Positions 8,457-17,164 of a DNA stretch of 34,234 bases are shown here, one piece after another (position 1 is the first letter of the stretch; each line of letters begins with the position of its first letter). The stretch spans positions 1 through 34,234 of the forward strand of contig DATLAN010000109.1 of assembly GCA_035527455.1 (NCBI GenBank), written 5' to 3'. The notes beneath the pieces were generated by a model. The model was not told the DNA's origin, ran no database searches, and saw only the letters and a list, made by a program, of their open reading frames with translations. The DNA comes from DATLAN01 sp035527455. Its GTDB lineage: Bacteria; Planctomycetota; Planctomycetia; Pirellulales; Thermoguttaceae. The position numbers and the translations under genes were made by a program.

Positions 8457-9035
8457 ATGGAAACAGGCTGCAAGACCCTGCGCGACTTCCTGCGGTGGCT
8501 GGAAAGGCAATACGACTTGCTGGAGACGATCTACCAGCATGGGCCGCCCCACCACCATCCCGACCTGCCGGAAGCCTTGCCGGCCGATGGGCTTCCCACC
8601 GAAACAGATGACTCTTTCTTCGTCGAAATGGAGGCCGCCCAAATCGTCGAAGAAGCCCGGCGGCTGGCGTGTCGGTTCGGTGGCGGGCATCTGGTCGGCG
8701 AAGAGGTGGGGACCGTGCAGCCGCGAGAGGCCCTTGGGATCGTCGGCAAACTGCTGGACTGGGCGCGACAGACGGTGCCCGAGGCCGCCACGTTGACCGT
8801 CACCGAGGCCGCCCGTTTATTGCGGGTCAACCGCGACAAGGTGCTGGGTTGGATTCGCTCTGGCCTACTGCCAGCGGCGAACACCGCCAACAGCCAGACC
8901 GGGCGGCCCCGCTACCGGATCAAGCGGGCGGACCTGGACGGCTTCCTTGAGCGGCGAACCAGCAGGCCGGATGCCAAGCCGGTCAGGCGGCGTCGGGTGC
9001 CCGAAGGCGTTACCCGCTACTTTCCCGAGGCGTGA
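8457..9035 (+). CDS. Excisionase-type HTH DNA-binding protein
   Basis: This is a protein of 192 residues. The N-terminal 100 residues are helical and acidic without a recognised family. Residues about 112-167 form a winged helix of the MerR/excisionase (HTH_17) type: TLTVTEAARLLRVNRDKVLGWI, then a GRPRYRI wing and LDGFLERR. The tail is Arg/Lys-rich. Such domains occur in recombination directionality factors and small regulators. The gene ends only 2 bp before a block of short repeats and about 260 bp before the tRNA 5' half at 9294. That position is where an excisionase would be expected if 9294-9334 is an attachment site. The role as an excisionase is inference from domain type and position. 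Confidence 0.75.
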   Translation: METGCKTLRDFLRWLERQYDLLETIYQHGPPHHHPDLPEALPADGLPTETDDSFFVEMEAAQIVEEARRLACRFGGGHLVGEEVGTVQPREALGIVGKLLDWARQTVPEAATLTVTEAARLLRVNRDKVLGWIRSGLLPAANTANSQTGRPRYRIKRADLDGFLERRTSRPDAKPVRRRRVPEGVTRYFPEA

Positions 9036-9036
9036 G

Positions 9037-9185
9037 TACACCCGTGTGGCTACGCCTGCCAAGCCTTGGCATCCGGGACTACACCAGCGTAGTACGCCTG
9101 CCAGAAGCTTGAGCAACGGAGACCTTTTGAGCAGCGGAAGCGGGTGTAGGCTACACCAGCGTAGCTACGCCTGCCAGTGGTGTAG
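9037..9185. repeat. Repeat block with CTACACC/GGTGTAG motifs near the tRNA half
   Basis: Three related units sit here: a partial one at 9037-9061 and two closer copies, CTACACCAGCGTAGTACGCC (from 9079) and CTACACCAGCGTAGCTACGC (from 9151), each running on into TGCCAG. CTACACC occurs at 9079 and 9151, and its complement GGTGTAG at 9143 and 9179. The 10-mer AGTACGCCTG at 9091-9100 recurs exactly at 22087-22096 beside the integrase. The block fits arm-type integrase or excisionase binding sites, which is an inference. Confidence 0.65.
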
Positions 9186-9293
9186 TTTGAGGCTTTTCAG
9201 AGCCGGTCCGACGATGGGCAGACAGGCGATAAGTGGCAAGACAGTAAGGACTTGCCGCGATTTTCGCCATCTTGCCCAGATTACCCATTTGCA

Positions 9294-9333
9294 ATTATGA
9301 TTCCGCTGCTCTAACCAACTGAGCTACGCCGCC
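9294..9333 (-). pseudogene. 5' half of a tRNA gene (candidate displaced attachment half)
   Basis: Read on the minus strand, this is identical to nucleotides 1-40 of the intact CAT-anticodon tRNA at 21941-22014. It holds the acceptor 5' strand, D-arm, anticodon loop and the first bases of the anticodon stem's 3' side, after which similarity stops abruptly. The identity is 41 bp when the flanking base (9334, equal to 22015) is included. It cannot form a tRNA. It sits 110 bp beyond the nqrF stop, exactly at the border between accessory DNA and the nqr operon, as expected of a displaced half left by site-specific integration. Confidence 0.85.
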
Positions 9334-9443
9334 ACGGCACCCCAGTGCCGATTGGCATGACCAAGGATACCACAAGGACAGCGGCGGGCAAGACCTCCGA
9401 ACCCTGTGAAAACTCTCCACTCTTTCCGCATGTCGCCGGATCG

Positions 9444-10682
9444 CTACCCGCCGAAATCGTCGAAGTAGATGTTTTCCGGCTCGACGCCCAGATCGTCCAG
9501 GAGCTTGGAGACGGCGCTGGTCATCAGCGGCGGGCCGCACATGTAGTACTCGCAGTCCTCCGGGGCCGGATGCTTCTTGAGATACTCGTCGTAGAGCACC
9601 TGGTGGATGAAGCCGACCGAGCCGGTCCACTTGTCCTCCGGCAGCGGCTCCGAGAGGGCCAGGTGCCAGGAAAAGTTCGGCCAGTCCTTTTCCAATTGCT
9701 CGAATTCGTCCTCGTAGAAGACCTCGCGGAGACTCCGGGCGCCGTACCAATAGGAGATCTTTCGGCCGGTCTTCAATGTCCGTAAGAGGTCGAAGACGTG
9801 CGAACGCAGCGGCGCCATGCCCGCCCCGCCGCCGACGTAGATCATCTCGGCTTCGGTCTCGTTGACGAAGAACTCGCCGTACGGGCCGGAGATGGTGACC
9901 TTGTCGCCCGGCTTGAGGTTGAAGATGTAGGTGGACATGATCCCGGGCGGGACGTTGGGGGCGTTGGGCGGCGGCGTGGCGATGCGGACGTTGAGCATGA
10001 TGAGGCCCTTCTCCGCCGGGTAGTTCGCCATCGAATACGCCCGAACCGTCGGCTCGCCGACCTTCGACCTGTATCGCCACACGTCGTACTTGTCCCAGTC
10101 GCCGTGGTACTTCTCCTCGATGTCGAAGTCCCGGTAGTCGATCGTGTGCGGGGGGCACTCGATCTGGATGTAGCCGCCGGCGCGGAAGTTGACGTCCTCG
10201 CCCGGCGGAAGCTCCAGCACCAGCTCCTTGATGAACGTGGCCACGTTGCGGTTGGAGCGGACCGTACACTCCCACTTCTTGACCTCGAAGATCTCGGCGG
10301 GAACCTCGATCTCCATGTCCTGCTTGACCGGCACCTGGCAGCTCAGCCGGGTGCCGTCGCGGACCTCGCGCCGGGTCATGAAATCGCGTTCGGTGGGCAG
10401 GATGTCGCCGCCGCCCTTGATCACGGTGAGCTTGCACTGGCCGCAGGTGCCCTGTCCACCACACGCCGAGGGGACGAAGATCTTCTCGCCGGCCAACGTG
10501 CCCAGCAGCTTGCCGCCGGTGGCGACCGAGGCGGCCTTGTCCGGGTCGCCGTTGATGAGGATTCTCACGTTCCCCCGGGGCACGAGAATCAGCCGAGCCA
10601 AGAGAATCACGATCACCAGCGCCAACACGATCGCGGTGAACGCGATAACACCCATACCGATCTGTAAAGCTTGATCTCCCAC
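9444..10682 (-). CDS. nqrF: Na+-translocating NADH:quinone reductase subunit F
   Basis: NqrF is the NADH-oxidising subunit, passing electrons through FAD and a [2Fe-2S] cluster into the Na+-pumping complex. It has 412 residues: one N-terminal membrane helix (about 10-34), a plant-type ferredoxin domain with Cys74, Cys80, Cys83 and Cys115, then a ferredoxin-reductase module with the FAD motif RAYSMANYP (214-222) and the NADH-binding GGGAGMAP (284-291). It ends in the family-typical YFDDFGG. The start is a GTG at 10682, preceded by AGAGGG. It lies 17 bp after nqrE and is the last gene of the operon. A small hairpin (9335-9350) follows, without a T-run. Confidence 0.96.
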   Translation of the reverse strand: MGDQALQIGMGVIAFTAIVLALVIVILLARLILVPRGNVRILINGDPDKAASVATGGKLLGTLAGEKIFVPSACGGQGTCGQCKLTVIKGGGDILPTERDFMTRREVRDGTRLSCQVPVKQDMEIEVPAEIFEVKKWECTVRSNRNVATFIKELVLELPPGEDVNFRAGGYIQIECPPHTIDYRDFDIEEKYHGDWDKYDVWRYRSKVGEPTVRAYSMANYPAEKGLIMLNVRIATPPPNAPNVPPGIMSTYIFNLKPGDKVTISGPYGEFFVNETEAEMIYVGGGAGMAPLRSHVFDLLRTLKTGRKISYWYGARSLREVFYEDEFEQLEKDWPNFSWHLALSEPLPEDKWTGSVGFIHQVLYDEYLKKHPAPEDCEYYMCGPPLMTSAVSKLLDDLGVEPENIYFDDFGG

Positions 10683-10699
10683 GGCGTCCCTCTAGTAAG

Positions 10700-11287
10700 C
10701 TAAATCCCCGAGAAACACATGAAGGCCATTGCGATCAGCCCGACGGTGATGAAGGTGATCCCCAGTCCGCGCAGCCCGTCGGGCACGTCGCTGTATTTCA
10801 TTCGCTCGCGGATACCCGCCAACGCCACGATCGCCAGCGCCCAGCCGATGCCCGAGAAGAGTCCGAACCCGACGCTTTCGACGAAGGTATAATCCCGCTC
10901 GACCATCAACAGCGAGCCGCCGAGGATGGCGCAGTTGACCGTAATCAGCGGCAGGAAGATGCCCAGCGCGTTGTACAGGGCGGGAAAGAACTTATCGAGC
11001 GTCATTTCCAGGATCTGCACCATGGCGGCGATCACGCCGATGAAGCTGATCAGCTTGAGGAACTCCAGGCTGGGAATGCCCTGGCTGGCCAAGGCGCCCT
11101 CTTTGAGGACGTAATGGTAGAGCAGGTTGTTGACCGGCACGGTGATGCCCTGGACGACGATGACGGCGATTCCCAGCCCGGTGGCGGTTTCCACCCTCTT
11201 CGAGACGGCAAGGTAGGTGCACATGCCGAGGAAGAGCGACAGCGCCAGGTTCTGGGAGAAAATCGATTGGACGAACAACTCGGACAT
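10700..11287 (-). CDS. nqrE: Na+-translocating NADH:quinone reductase subunit E
   Basis: NqrE is an integral membrane subunit of Na+-NQR that, with NqrD, forms the inverted-symmetry pair holding an iron centre within the membrane. It has 195 residues with six predicted membrane helices. The start FVQSIFSQNLALSLFLGMC is typical, with the conserved Cys at residue 23, and a second conserved Cys occurs in ITVNCAILGG. The ATG at 11287 directly follows the nqrD stop and has a strong GGAGG site upstream. Length matches the family. Confidence 0.96.
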   Translation of the reverse strand: MSELFVQSIFSQNLALSLFLGMCTYLAVSKRVETATGLGIAVIVVQGITVPVNNLLYHYVLKEGALASQGIPSLEFLKLISFIGVIAAMVQILEMTLDKFFPALYNALGIFLPLITVNCAILGGSLLMVERDYTFVESVGFGLFSGIGWALAIVALAGIRERMKYSDVPDGLRGLGITFITVGLIAMAFMCFSGI

Positions 11288-11911
11288 TTATCTTTCCTCC
11301 TCGACCTGTTCCTTCTTCCAGGTTCTCAAGCCCCAGATGAACAACCCGATCAGGATGAACGCGCTGGGGGAGAGCAACATCAGCCCGTTGGCCGGATACC
11401 AGCCGCCGTCGGTGGTCAGCCTGAAGATTTCCTGCCCGAAGAGTTTCCCCGAGCCGAACAGTTCCCGCATGGTGCCCACGAACAGCAGGATCACGCTGTA
11501 GCCCAGCCCGTTGCCGAACCCGTCCAGCGCACTGATGCCCGGGGAGTTGGTCATGGCGAAGGCTTCGGCCCGGCCCATGATGATGCAGTTGGTGATGATC
11601 AAGCCGACGAACACGGAGAGACTCTTGCTGGTGTCGTAGGCGAAGGCCTTGAGGAATTCGTCCACGATAATCACCAGCGAGGCGATGATCGTCATCTGGA
11701 CGATCATGCGGATGCTCGATGGGATGAAGTTGCGGATCAGGCTCACCGAAAAGTTGGAGAAGGTGGTGACGAAGGTCACCGCCAGGCACATGGTGAAGGT
11801 GGTTTCCAGCTTGGTGGTGACCGCCAGCGCGGAACAGATCCCCAGCACCTGCAGCGCGATGGGGTTGTTGTCGAAGATCGGTTTCAACAGCGCGTCTCGT
11901 GCTTTACCCAT
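11288..11911 (-). CDS. nqrD: Na+-translocating NADH:quinone reductase subunit D
   Basis: NqrD is the membrane partner of NqrE, 207 residues, with six predicted helices. Conserved cysteines appear in LGICSALAV and in ITNCIIMGRAEAFA, the latter being the family signature. The start region NNPIALQVLGICSALAVT is typical of NqrD. The ATG at 11911 has AGGAGG 6-7 nt upstream and overlaps the end of nqrC by 8 bp. The C-terminus is charged (KKEQVEEER), as expected for a cytoplasmic tail. Confidence 0.96.
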   Translation of the reverse strand: MGKARDALLKPIFDNNPIALQVLGICSALAVTTKLETTFTMCLAVTFVTTFSNFSVSLIRNFIPSSIRMIVQMTIIASLVIIVDEFLKAFAYDTSKSLSVFVGLIITNCIIMGRAEAFAMTNSPGISALDGFGNGLGYSVILLFVGTMRELFGSGKLFGQEIFRLTTDGGWYPANGLMLLSPSAFILIGLFIWGLRTWKKEQVEEER

Positions 11912-12746
11912 GGTCGCCTCCTCGCTTCAGCTCTCTGAGCAGCGGGCCGTAGCCTTCCTGGCCGAGCCAAAACTTCACCAGATCGCGGACGCCGTTGGCC
12001 GTCAGCGTGGCTCCGGAAAGGCCGTTGACTTTGTAATCTCGGCGCGGGTCGTCCTGCGCGACGGCTCCCTTGATGACTTCGATCACCGGGACCCACTCCT
12101 TGTCGGTCCCCCGGGCGCTCTCGTCGAACGCCTTTTTGTCGACCCAGAGGACCTTCCACCTCGGGTTGTCGACCTCTCCGCCCAGCCCCGGGGTCTCGCC
12201 GTGTTGATAGAACGCCAGGCTCTTGATCGTGATCGTGCCGGTCATGTCGCCGTCCAGGGCGATGAAGCCGTACAACGTCGACCAGAGCCCCTTGCCGTGA
12301 ATGGGCAAGATGAGCCTCTCGATCCGTCCGTCCGTCTTCTTCAGGTAGACCTGCCGGTAGTGGGCCCGACGCCCGATTCTGGCGGAGTCCTCCGCGAGCT
12401 TCGTGCTCAGCTTCTCGTCCGGGCTCTTCGCCGCCTTGACCTCATCGAGGCACTCCGGCGGGACGTCTTTCTCGTCGACGAACTCGCCTGTCTCGACGTG
12501 AAGCCACCGACTCTCGATCTCGTCGTCGAAGGCCTTGATGACCTCGTCGGGCGACAGTTGGCCGAGCTGCTTGCCTTGCCATTGGTCCACTCCCGCGGCC
12601 ATCAGCACGTTTCTCTTCTTGTCGGCTTCCCGCTGCACGTCCTGGATCGGCTTGAGGAAGACGGAGGCGGTGCACACGATCACCGAGCAGACCACGCACA
12701 TGCACGCGGCCACGATCAAGGTCCTTGCCGTCGAATCTTTACGCAT
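11904..12746 (-). CDS. nqrC: Na+-translocating NADH:quinone reductase subunit C
   Basis: NqrC carries a covalently bound FMN that relays electrons on the periplasmic side. The 280-residue protein has one N-terminal membrane helix (about 10-31) and a periplasmic FMN-binding domain. It includes LAFYQHGETPGLGGEV (178-192) and the flavinylation motif SGAT at 244-247, whose Thr247 is the expected FMN attachment site (placed by the ApbE transferase in other bacteria). The Asp often found three residues before SGAT is Asn here (Asn241), a small deviation. It overlaps nqrB by 8 bp and nqrD by 8 bp. Confidence 0.95.
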   Translation of the reverse strand: MRKDSTARTLIVAACMCVVCSVIVCTASVFLKPIQDVQREADKKRNVLMAAGVDQWQGKQLGQLSPDEVIKAFDDEIESRWLHVETGEFVDEKDVPPECLDEVKAAKSPDEKLSTKLAEDSARIGRRAHYRQVYLKKTDGRIERLILPIHGKGLWSTLYGFIALDGDMTGTITIKSLAFYQHGETPGLGGEVDNPRWKVLWVDKKAFDESARGTDKEWVPVIEVIKGAVAQDDPRRDYKVNGLSGATLTANGVRDLVKFWLGQEGYGPLLRELKRGGDHG

Positions 12747-14049
12747 AACCTGAGGCCCTTCTTCTGATGTTCGCTCGGACCACGTAGTAGTCGATCAGCG
12801 GGGCAAACACGTTTCCCAACAGAATCGCCAGCATCGTTCCCTCGGGGAAGCCCGGATTGAGCACCCGCACGACGATGATCAGCCCGCCGATCAACGCGCC
12901 GTAGATGAACTGTCCCGGCCGGGTCACCGTGGCCGTGACCGGATCGGTGGCCATGAAGACCATGCCGAAGGCGAACCCGCCCAGCACCAGGTGCCAGTGC
13001 GGCGGCAACTCGTACATCGGGTTGGCGTCGCTGCCGACGGCCATGAACAACGCGGCCACGGCCAAGGCCCCCACGAGCATGCTCGCCATGATCCGCCAGG
13101 AAGCGACGCCCGCAATCACCAGGATCGCCGCCCCGATCAGGCAGGCCAACGTGGAAGTCTCGCCCATCGAGCCGGGAATGGTTCCCAGGAAGGAGTCCCA
13201 CCAGCTTGCCGCGCCGGGGGCGGCCGTGATCGTCTCGACCGACTTGCCGACCTGAGCGGTCATCGCCTGGCCCAGCGGCGTGGCGCCCGTATATCCATCC
13301 ACCGCCGTCCAGACCTTGTCGCCGGAAATATCGGCGGCATGGGCGAAGAAAAGATACGCCCGGGCGACCAGGGCGATGTTCAGGAAGTTCCGCCCCGTGC
13401 CGCCGAAGACTTCCTTGCCGATCACCACGGCAAAACTCGTGGCCGCCACCACCTGCCAGAGCGGAATGGTCGCCGGCATGACCAGCGGGATCAACAGCCC
13501 GGTGACGAAGAACCCTTCGCTCAACTCGTGGCCGCGAACCACGCAGAAGACCATCTCCCAGAGGATGCCCGTGATCATGCAGACGATGTAAATGGGGAGG
13601 AAGTAAAGCGCCCCGTGGACGAAGCAGTCCAGCACGTTGTTCGGATCGTACTTCAGTTCCAGCGCCGTCATCACCTCGGCGCGCCAGCCGTAGGCCCTGG
13701 CGATCTTGATCTTCCCGTCGGTCACTTGCTGCTGCAGGGCCGAATCGGCGTCCACCTGCCACGCATAGGCCATCTTATCCTGGTTCACCATTGCCTGCAT
13801 CGCCGAGTTGGCTTGCATGCCCGTGTTGTACATGGCCATCAGCGTGCAGGGGATCAGCGCCACCAACACGGCCGACATCACCCGTTTGAGGTCCACCGCG
13901 TCACGCACGTGGCACGTGCCTTTGGTGACTTCCGCGGGCGTGTAGAAGAAGGAGTCGATCACCTCGTAGACGGGATAGAACTTCTCGCACTTGCCGCCCT
14001 TCTCGAAGTAAGGCGCGATCCAATCGAAGAAGCGTCGTAGTGGTTTCAT
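12739..14049 (-). CDS. nqrB: Na+-translocating NADH:quinone reductase subunit B
   Basis: NqrB is the largest membrane subunit, proposed to contain the Na+ path and to bind both FMN and riboflavin. From the ATG at 14049 it is 436 residues with about ten hydrophobic helices. The flavinylation motif DGYTGAT lies at residues 251-257, with Thr257 the expected FMN site. ATDPVTAT and LPPHWHLVLGG are other family-like stretches. The chosen start is preceded by AAGGAAGG and overlaps the nqrA stop by one base (TGATG), so translation is probably coupled. An in-frame upstream extension to 14130 lies within nqrA and is rejected. Confidence 0.96.
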   Translation of the reverse strand: MKPLRRFFDWIAPYFEKGGKCEKFYPVYEVIDSFFYTPAEVTKGTCHVRDAVDLKRVMSAVLVALIPCTLMAMYNTGMQANSAMQAMVNQDKMAYAWQVDADSALQQQVTDGKIKIARAYGWRAEVMTALELKYDPNNVLDCFVHGALYFLPIYIVCMITGILWEMVFCVVRGHELSEGFFVTGLLIPLVMPATIPLWQVVAATSFAVVIGKEVFGGTGRNFLNIALVARAYLFFAHAADISGDKVWTAVDGYTGATPLGQAMTAQVGKSVETITAAPGAASWWDSFLGTIPGSMGETSTLACLIGAAILVIAGVASWRIMASMLVGALAVAALFMAVGSDANPMYELPPHWHLVLGGFAFGMVFMATDPVTATVTRPGQFIYGALIGGLIIVVRVLNPGFPEGTMLAILLGNVFAPLIDYYVVRANIRRRASGYA

Positions 14050-15398
14050 CAACCTTCCTTTTCGATGGTCGTCAGATTGCGCCGCAGCATGGGGCCGAAA
14101 TCGATCTTGCCGGGACAAACGAACGTGCACAGCGCGACGTCGTCCTCGTCCAACTCCAGGCAGCCCAGCGCCTCGGCCTGCTCGACGTCGTTGGTCTCCA
14201 GCGCCCGAAACAGGAACGTCGGCAGGATGTCCAGCGGCATGACCTTTTCATACGCGCCGATGGGCACGATCGCCCGGCGACGCCCGAAAGCGGCCGTGTT
14301 CATGGGGTACTTGGCCTCGGGCGAGAGACACGACGCCATGGTGTTGGTCACCGAAAACCTCTTGAACCCCGGACCCAGCCAGCCGAAGAACTCCCGCTGG
14401 CGCCCCTCGGCCAAGGCGGAAACCTGCAAGTGGTAGCGTCCCAGGAAGGCCAGCGGGCCGGCCGCCTGGTGACCGGCGATCACCGGACCGGAAACCACGC
14501 GATTCTCGCCCTCGACCAGCTCGCCTTGAACCAGGTCGTCGGTGCTGGCGCCCAGCCGGGTGCGGATCAGCCGGGGATTCTTGACCGCCGGGCCGGCCAG
14601 CGAAAGGACCCGCTCGGGATTCAGCCGGCCGCTGACCAGCAGACTGCCGATGGCCATCACGTCCTGGTAGTTCAGATACCAGACCGTCTTTTCCTTGCCG
14701 ACCGGGTCGAGGAAGTGGATGTGCGTGCCGGCCAAACCCGCCGGATGCGGCCCGGCAAACTCGGTGGTCACCACGTAGCTCAACTCGCCGCCGGGAACTG
14801 CGGCGTCGGGTGCCTTGCACACGAAAACCTTCTCGGGCGTCAACCGCGAAAGGACCTTCAAGCCGCGGACGAAGTCCTCCGGCCGCTCGGCGATGACCAC
14901 GCTCGGGTCGGCCGCCAGGGGGTTGGTGTCCATGGCGGTGACGAAGATCGAGTGGGGCGTCGACTCCGGCGGGGGCACCTTGCTGAACGGCCGGGTGCGG
15001 ATGGCCGTCCAAAGGCCCGACCGGACCAGGTTTTCCTTGACCTTCTCGGCGTCCAAGTCCTCGAAGGCGGCCTCGTCGTACTTGGCGAACTGTTCCGCCT
15101 CATCGCCGGCCAACTCGACGACCACCGACTGCAAGGCCCGTTTGGCCCCCCGATTGACGGCAATCACCTTGCCGCAGCCGGGCGAGGTGAACACCACCCC
15201 CGGCGCCCTCTTGTCGGAGAAGAGCACCTGGCCCAGTTTGACCCGGTCGCCCACCCCAACTGCCATGGTCGGCTTCATCCCGACGTAGTCCGGCCCGAGG
15301 ACCGCCACGGTGCCGACTCGCCCGGCGTCGCCGATTTGCTGCTTCGGAGCGCCTGTGATCGGCAGATTCAGGCCACGTTTGATCTTGATTCGCTGCAT
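14049..15398 (-). CDS. nqrA: Na+-translocating NADH:quinone reductase subunit A
   Basis: NqrA is the soluble subunit at the cytoplasmic face that lacks its own redox centre and is implicated in quinone interaction. From the ATG at 15398 it has 449 residues, the usual family length. The start MQRIKIKRGLNLPITG is characteristic; it carries a biotinyl-like hairpin region (PGCGKVIAVNRGAKRALQSV) and the C-terminal ALCTFVCPGKIDFGPMLRRN. An in-frame extension to 15515 has no family similarity. As first gene of nqrABCDEF its promoter should lie in 15399-15621, where I see no clear boxes. Confidence 0.96.
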   Translation of the reverse strand: MQRIKIKRGLNLPITGAPKQQIGDAGRVGTVAVLGPDYVGMKPTMAVGVGDRVKLGQVLFSDKRAPGVVFTSPGCGKVIAVNRGAKRALQSVVVELAGDEAEQFAKYDEAAFEDLDAEKVKENLVRSGLWTAIRTRPFSKVPPPESTPHSIFVTAMDTNPLAADPSVVIAERPEDFVRGLKVLSRLTPEKVFVCKAPDAAVPGGELSYVVTTEFAGPHPAGLAGTHIHFLDPVGKEKTVWYLNYQDVMAIGSLLVSGRLNPERVLSLAGPAVKNPRLIRTRLGASTDDLVQGELVEGENRVVSGPVIAGHQAAGPLAFLGRYHLQVSALAEGRQREFFGWLGPGFKRFSVTNTMASCLSPEAKYPMNTAAFGRRRAIVPIGAYEKVMPLDILPTFLFRALETNDVEQAEALGCLELDEDDVALCTFVCPGKIDFGPMLRRNLTTIEKEG

Positions 15399-15621
15399 CG
15401 GTTCACCGGCCTGTGCTGTGAGATCTCTTTCCGCCCGGTATCTTCGCTGGATCGACCGAAGGCCCTGTGCTGTAAGTCTCGCTGACGTAAGGGTTTTCAG
15501 CCGAAAAGCGTGCAAGTCAGAAGATACTTGCGGGAGTCGCCGCCTAAGAGCCTTGCCCCGTGTTTCACCCCACCAGGCACCGCCGGCGAAACGGACATTT
15601 TATGGACCGAGGCAAAAACCG

Positions 15622-16374
15622 TCAACTGCCGGGGTGAAGATTACTCCGGCGAACAGCGTACGCCAGAAGAGCGGCGGCGGCCATGCCCAACAGCACCCAT
15701 GGGGACGGCTCCGGGACGACGGTAATGGTGACCTTCACGTCGTCGCAATAGTGGCCGTCGAATTCGGGATCGGACCCGTCGTTCTGGACGTTTTCCGCGG
15801 CAACCAACGCAATCGCGATGAAATCGGTATTCCGCGGCAAGGGCAGCTCCACGGTAACCAACTGCCAGGTCGCCAGATCGGCGTCCGTGAAAACCGATGA
15901 GAATTGCTGGACCAACTCGGTGTTTTCGTTCTGTGCCGGGAAAGTGCCGGGCAGGCCCGCGTACGCACCCAACCGCACGTCGAACTGCGTGTCCGTCTCC
16001 GCGTCGAAGAAGATCCGGTTGAACTTCACGGAGGCCTGTGCCGTGGCATACCCTTGCGCGATCTGTTGTGCATAGGCGCCGACGTCGATGATTTGCCATA
16101 GGTTTGATCCGCCGCTGACCCCATTGGGACCCCACTGGAGCGTGTAGATGAACCGAAGCATCTGCGAGCCGTCGGCCGGCGTGATGCCGTTCTGGGCACC
16201 GACGATCTCGGTCCAGTCGCCTTCCCAGTCGCCGTAAGTCTCCGGCTCGCCACCCAGCATGTTTTCCTGGGTCTCGAAGCTGCCGTTGACCATCAAATTC
16301 ACGCCGGCCGCTTCCATCTGCCGGGCAAAGAACACCGAAACCAGTAGAGCCAAAACCAGTCGTGTCACGTACAT
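15622..16374 (-). CDS. PEP-CTERM sorting domain protein
   Basis: This is a secreted protein of 250 residues with an N-terminal signal peptide (TRLVLALLVSVFFARQMEAAG). The middle is a beta-rich, jelly-roll-like domain starting NLMVNGSFETQ, a pattern common in surface proteins and carbohydrate-binding-like modules. The end is a classical PEP-CTERM tail: VPEPSP, a hydrophobic helix (LLGMAAAALLAYAV) and RR. Such tails are processed by exosortase and anchor or release proteins at the outer surface. The ATG at 16374 has GGAG about 8 nt upstream; an alternative in-frame ATG lies at 16398. It is a single gene 223 bp upstream of nqrA on the same strand. The ligand is unknown. Confidence 0.88.
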   Translation of the reverse strand: MYVTRLVLALLVSVFFARQMEAAGVNLMVNGSFETQENMLGGEPETYGDWEGDWTEIVGAQNGITPADGSQMLRFIYTLQWGPNGVSGGSNLWQIIDVGAYAQQIAQGYATAQASVKFNRIFFDAETDTQFDVRLGAYAGLPGTFPAQNENTELVQQFSSVFTDADLATWQLVTVELPLPRNTDFIAIALVAAENVQNDGSDPEFDGHYCDDVKVTITVVPEPSPWVLLGMAAAALLAYAVRRSNLHPGS

Positions 16375-17164
16375 TGCGTTGTCTCCAACTCCAATCATGC
16401 TGGGGAGTCCGGCCAATCGACACAGGAAGGGCGCGGTATCCCACGGGAGAACCCGAGTGGAATAACCCGCAGTCAATGGGCCAAACGGAAGAATGCACGC
16501 CCGGCCGACCGCCGTGCTGGTCGTAGTCGGCCTCGGGTTGGTGCCGTCGCTGCCTCTTTCGGGCCTGGGGGGTGACAGATCGTCCGTGAGTCGAACGCAG
16601 AGCCTATCGCCTACCTATCCATTCTAATTGACGCTTTGTCGCCGTGCAGAGGTTCCCCCAATTCCAAGGAATTCATCAAAAGAGCCGAGAAACATCCCAA
16701 TGCGGGCGTTCCCCGAAATCTGGGATTTCCCGGGAATTCACATGAAGATCCATGCGGCAAGTGGTGGCCAGAAAAGGACTTGCGTCGAGTCAAGAATGCC
16801 GCGAGGGTCGCCAATTATGGGGATGTGTCGAATTCCGGGCACACAACACCCAATTTGGCTGTTTGGCAAACCTTGACTTTCGGCGGTGTTGCCCCCCGCG
16901 AGACAACGGGAAGAGGATCACGAAAACGCGAAAGGGTGAAATCGAGAGGATGATCCAGCGACGCACGACCTCGAACCGTTGACGGGCGTGGTTTTCTCGA
17001 CAGCGCGATCCACGAAGACGAAACGCAAAGCCTTGCGCGACCATGGCCGCACCGGCTGCCCGCTCGGCGGCGCCCCGTTTGTCGAACGCATGGAGCAAGC
17101 CGCCGGTCGCCTGCTCCGCCCCGGAAAGCCGGGCCGACCGGCCAAATTACTCAAACAGCCAGAT
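16375..17164. other. Intergenic 0.8 kb with transposase scrap and palindromes
   Basis: No intact gene is seen. Its left part should hold the promoter of the PEP-CTERM gene. A perfect hairpin GAAATC-TGG-GATTTC lies at 16715-16729, followed by GGGAATTC. GGAATTCC repeats recur just past the end of the stretch (17178-17194). A remnant of a Y1 transposase (17042-17158) is listed separately. Together these look like debris of a REP-associated transposase and its palindromic repeats. Confidence 0.5.
17042..17158 (+). pseudogene. C-terminal scrap of a REP-associated Y1 transposase
   Basis: This frame encodes about 39 residues: HGRTGCPLGGAPFVERMEQ, then a short linker and LLRPGKPGRPAK. It resembles the C-terminal tail of IS200-like REP-associated tyrosine transposases, where TGRPLG, an F..RLE helix and a basic RPGRP-type end are typical. 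The HUH motif and the catalytic tyrosine, found in the N-terminal part, are absent, so it is a relic. It lies tail-to-tail with the pectate lyase gene, only 6 bp from that gene's end. Confidence 0.5.

Noticed and set aside
9335..9350. Hairpin CGGCAC-CCCA-GTGCCG as an nqr terminator
   Set aside because: Arms are only 6 bp and no T-run follows on the minus strand; it is mentioned under nqrF only.
9295..10464. Minus-strand frame of 389 codons over nqrF
   Set aside because: A shifted frame of nqrF; its residues show no family pattern, while nqrF has all cofactor motifs.
14040..15485. Long plus-strand open frame (481 codons)
   Set aside because: Antisense to nqrA; the translated product is Arg/Gln/His-rich with no domain.
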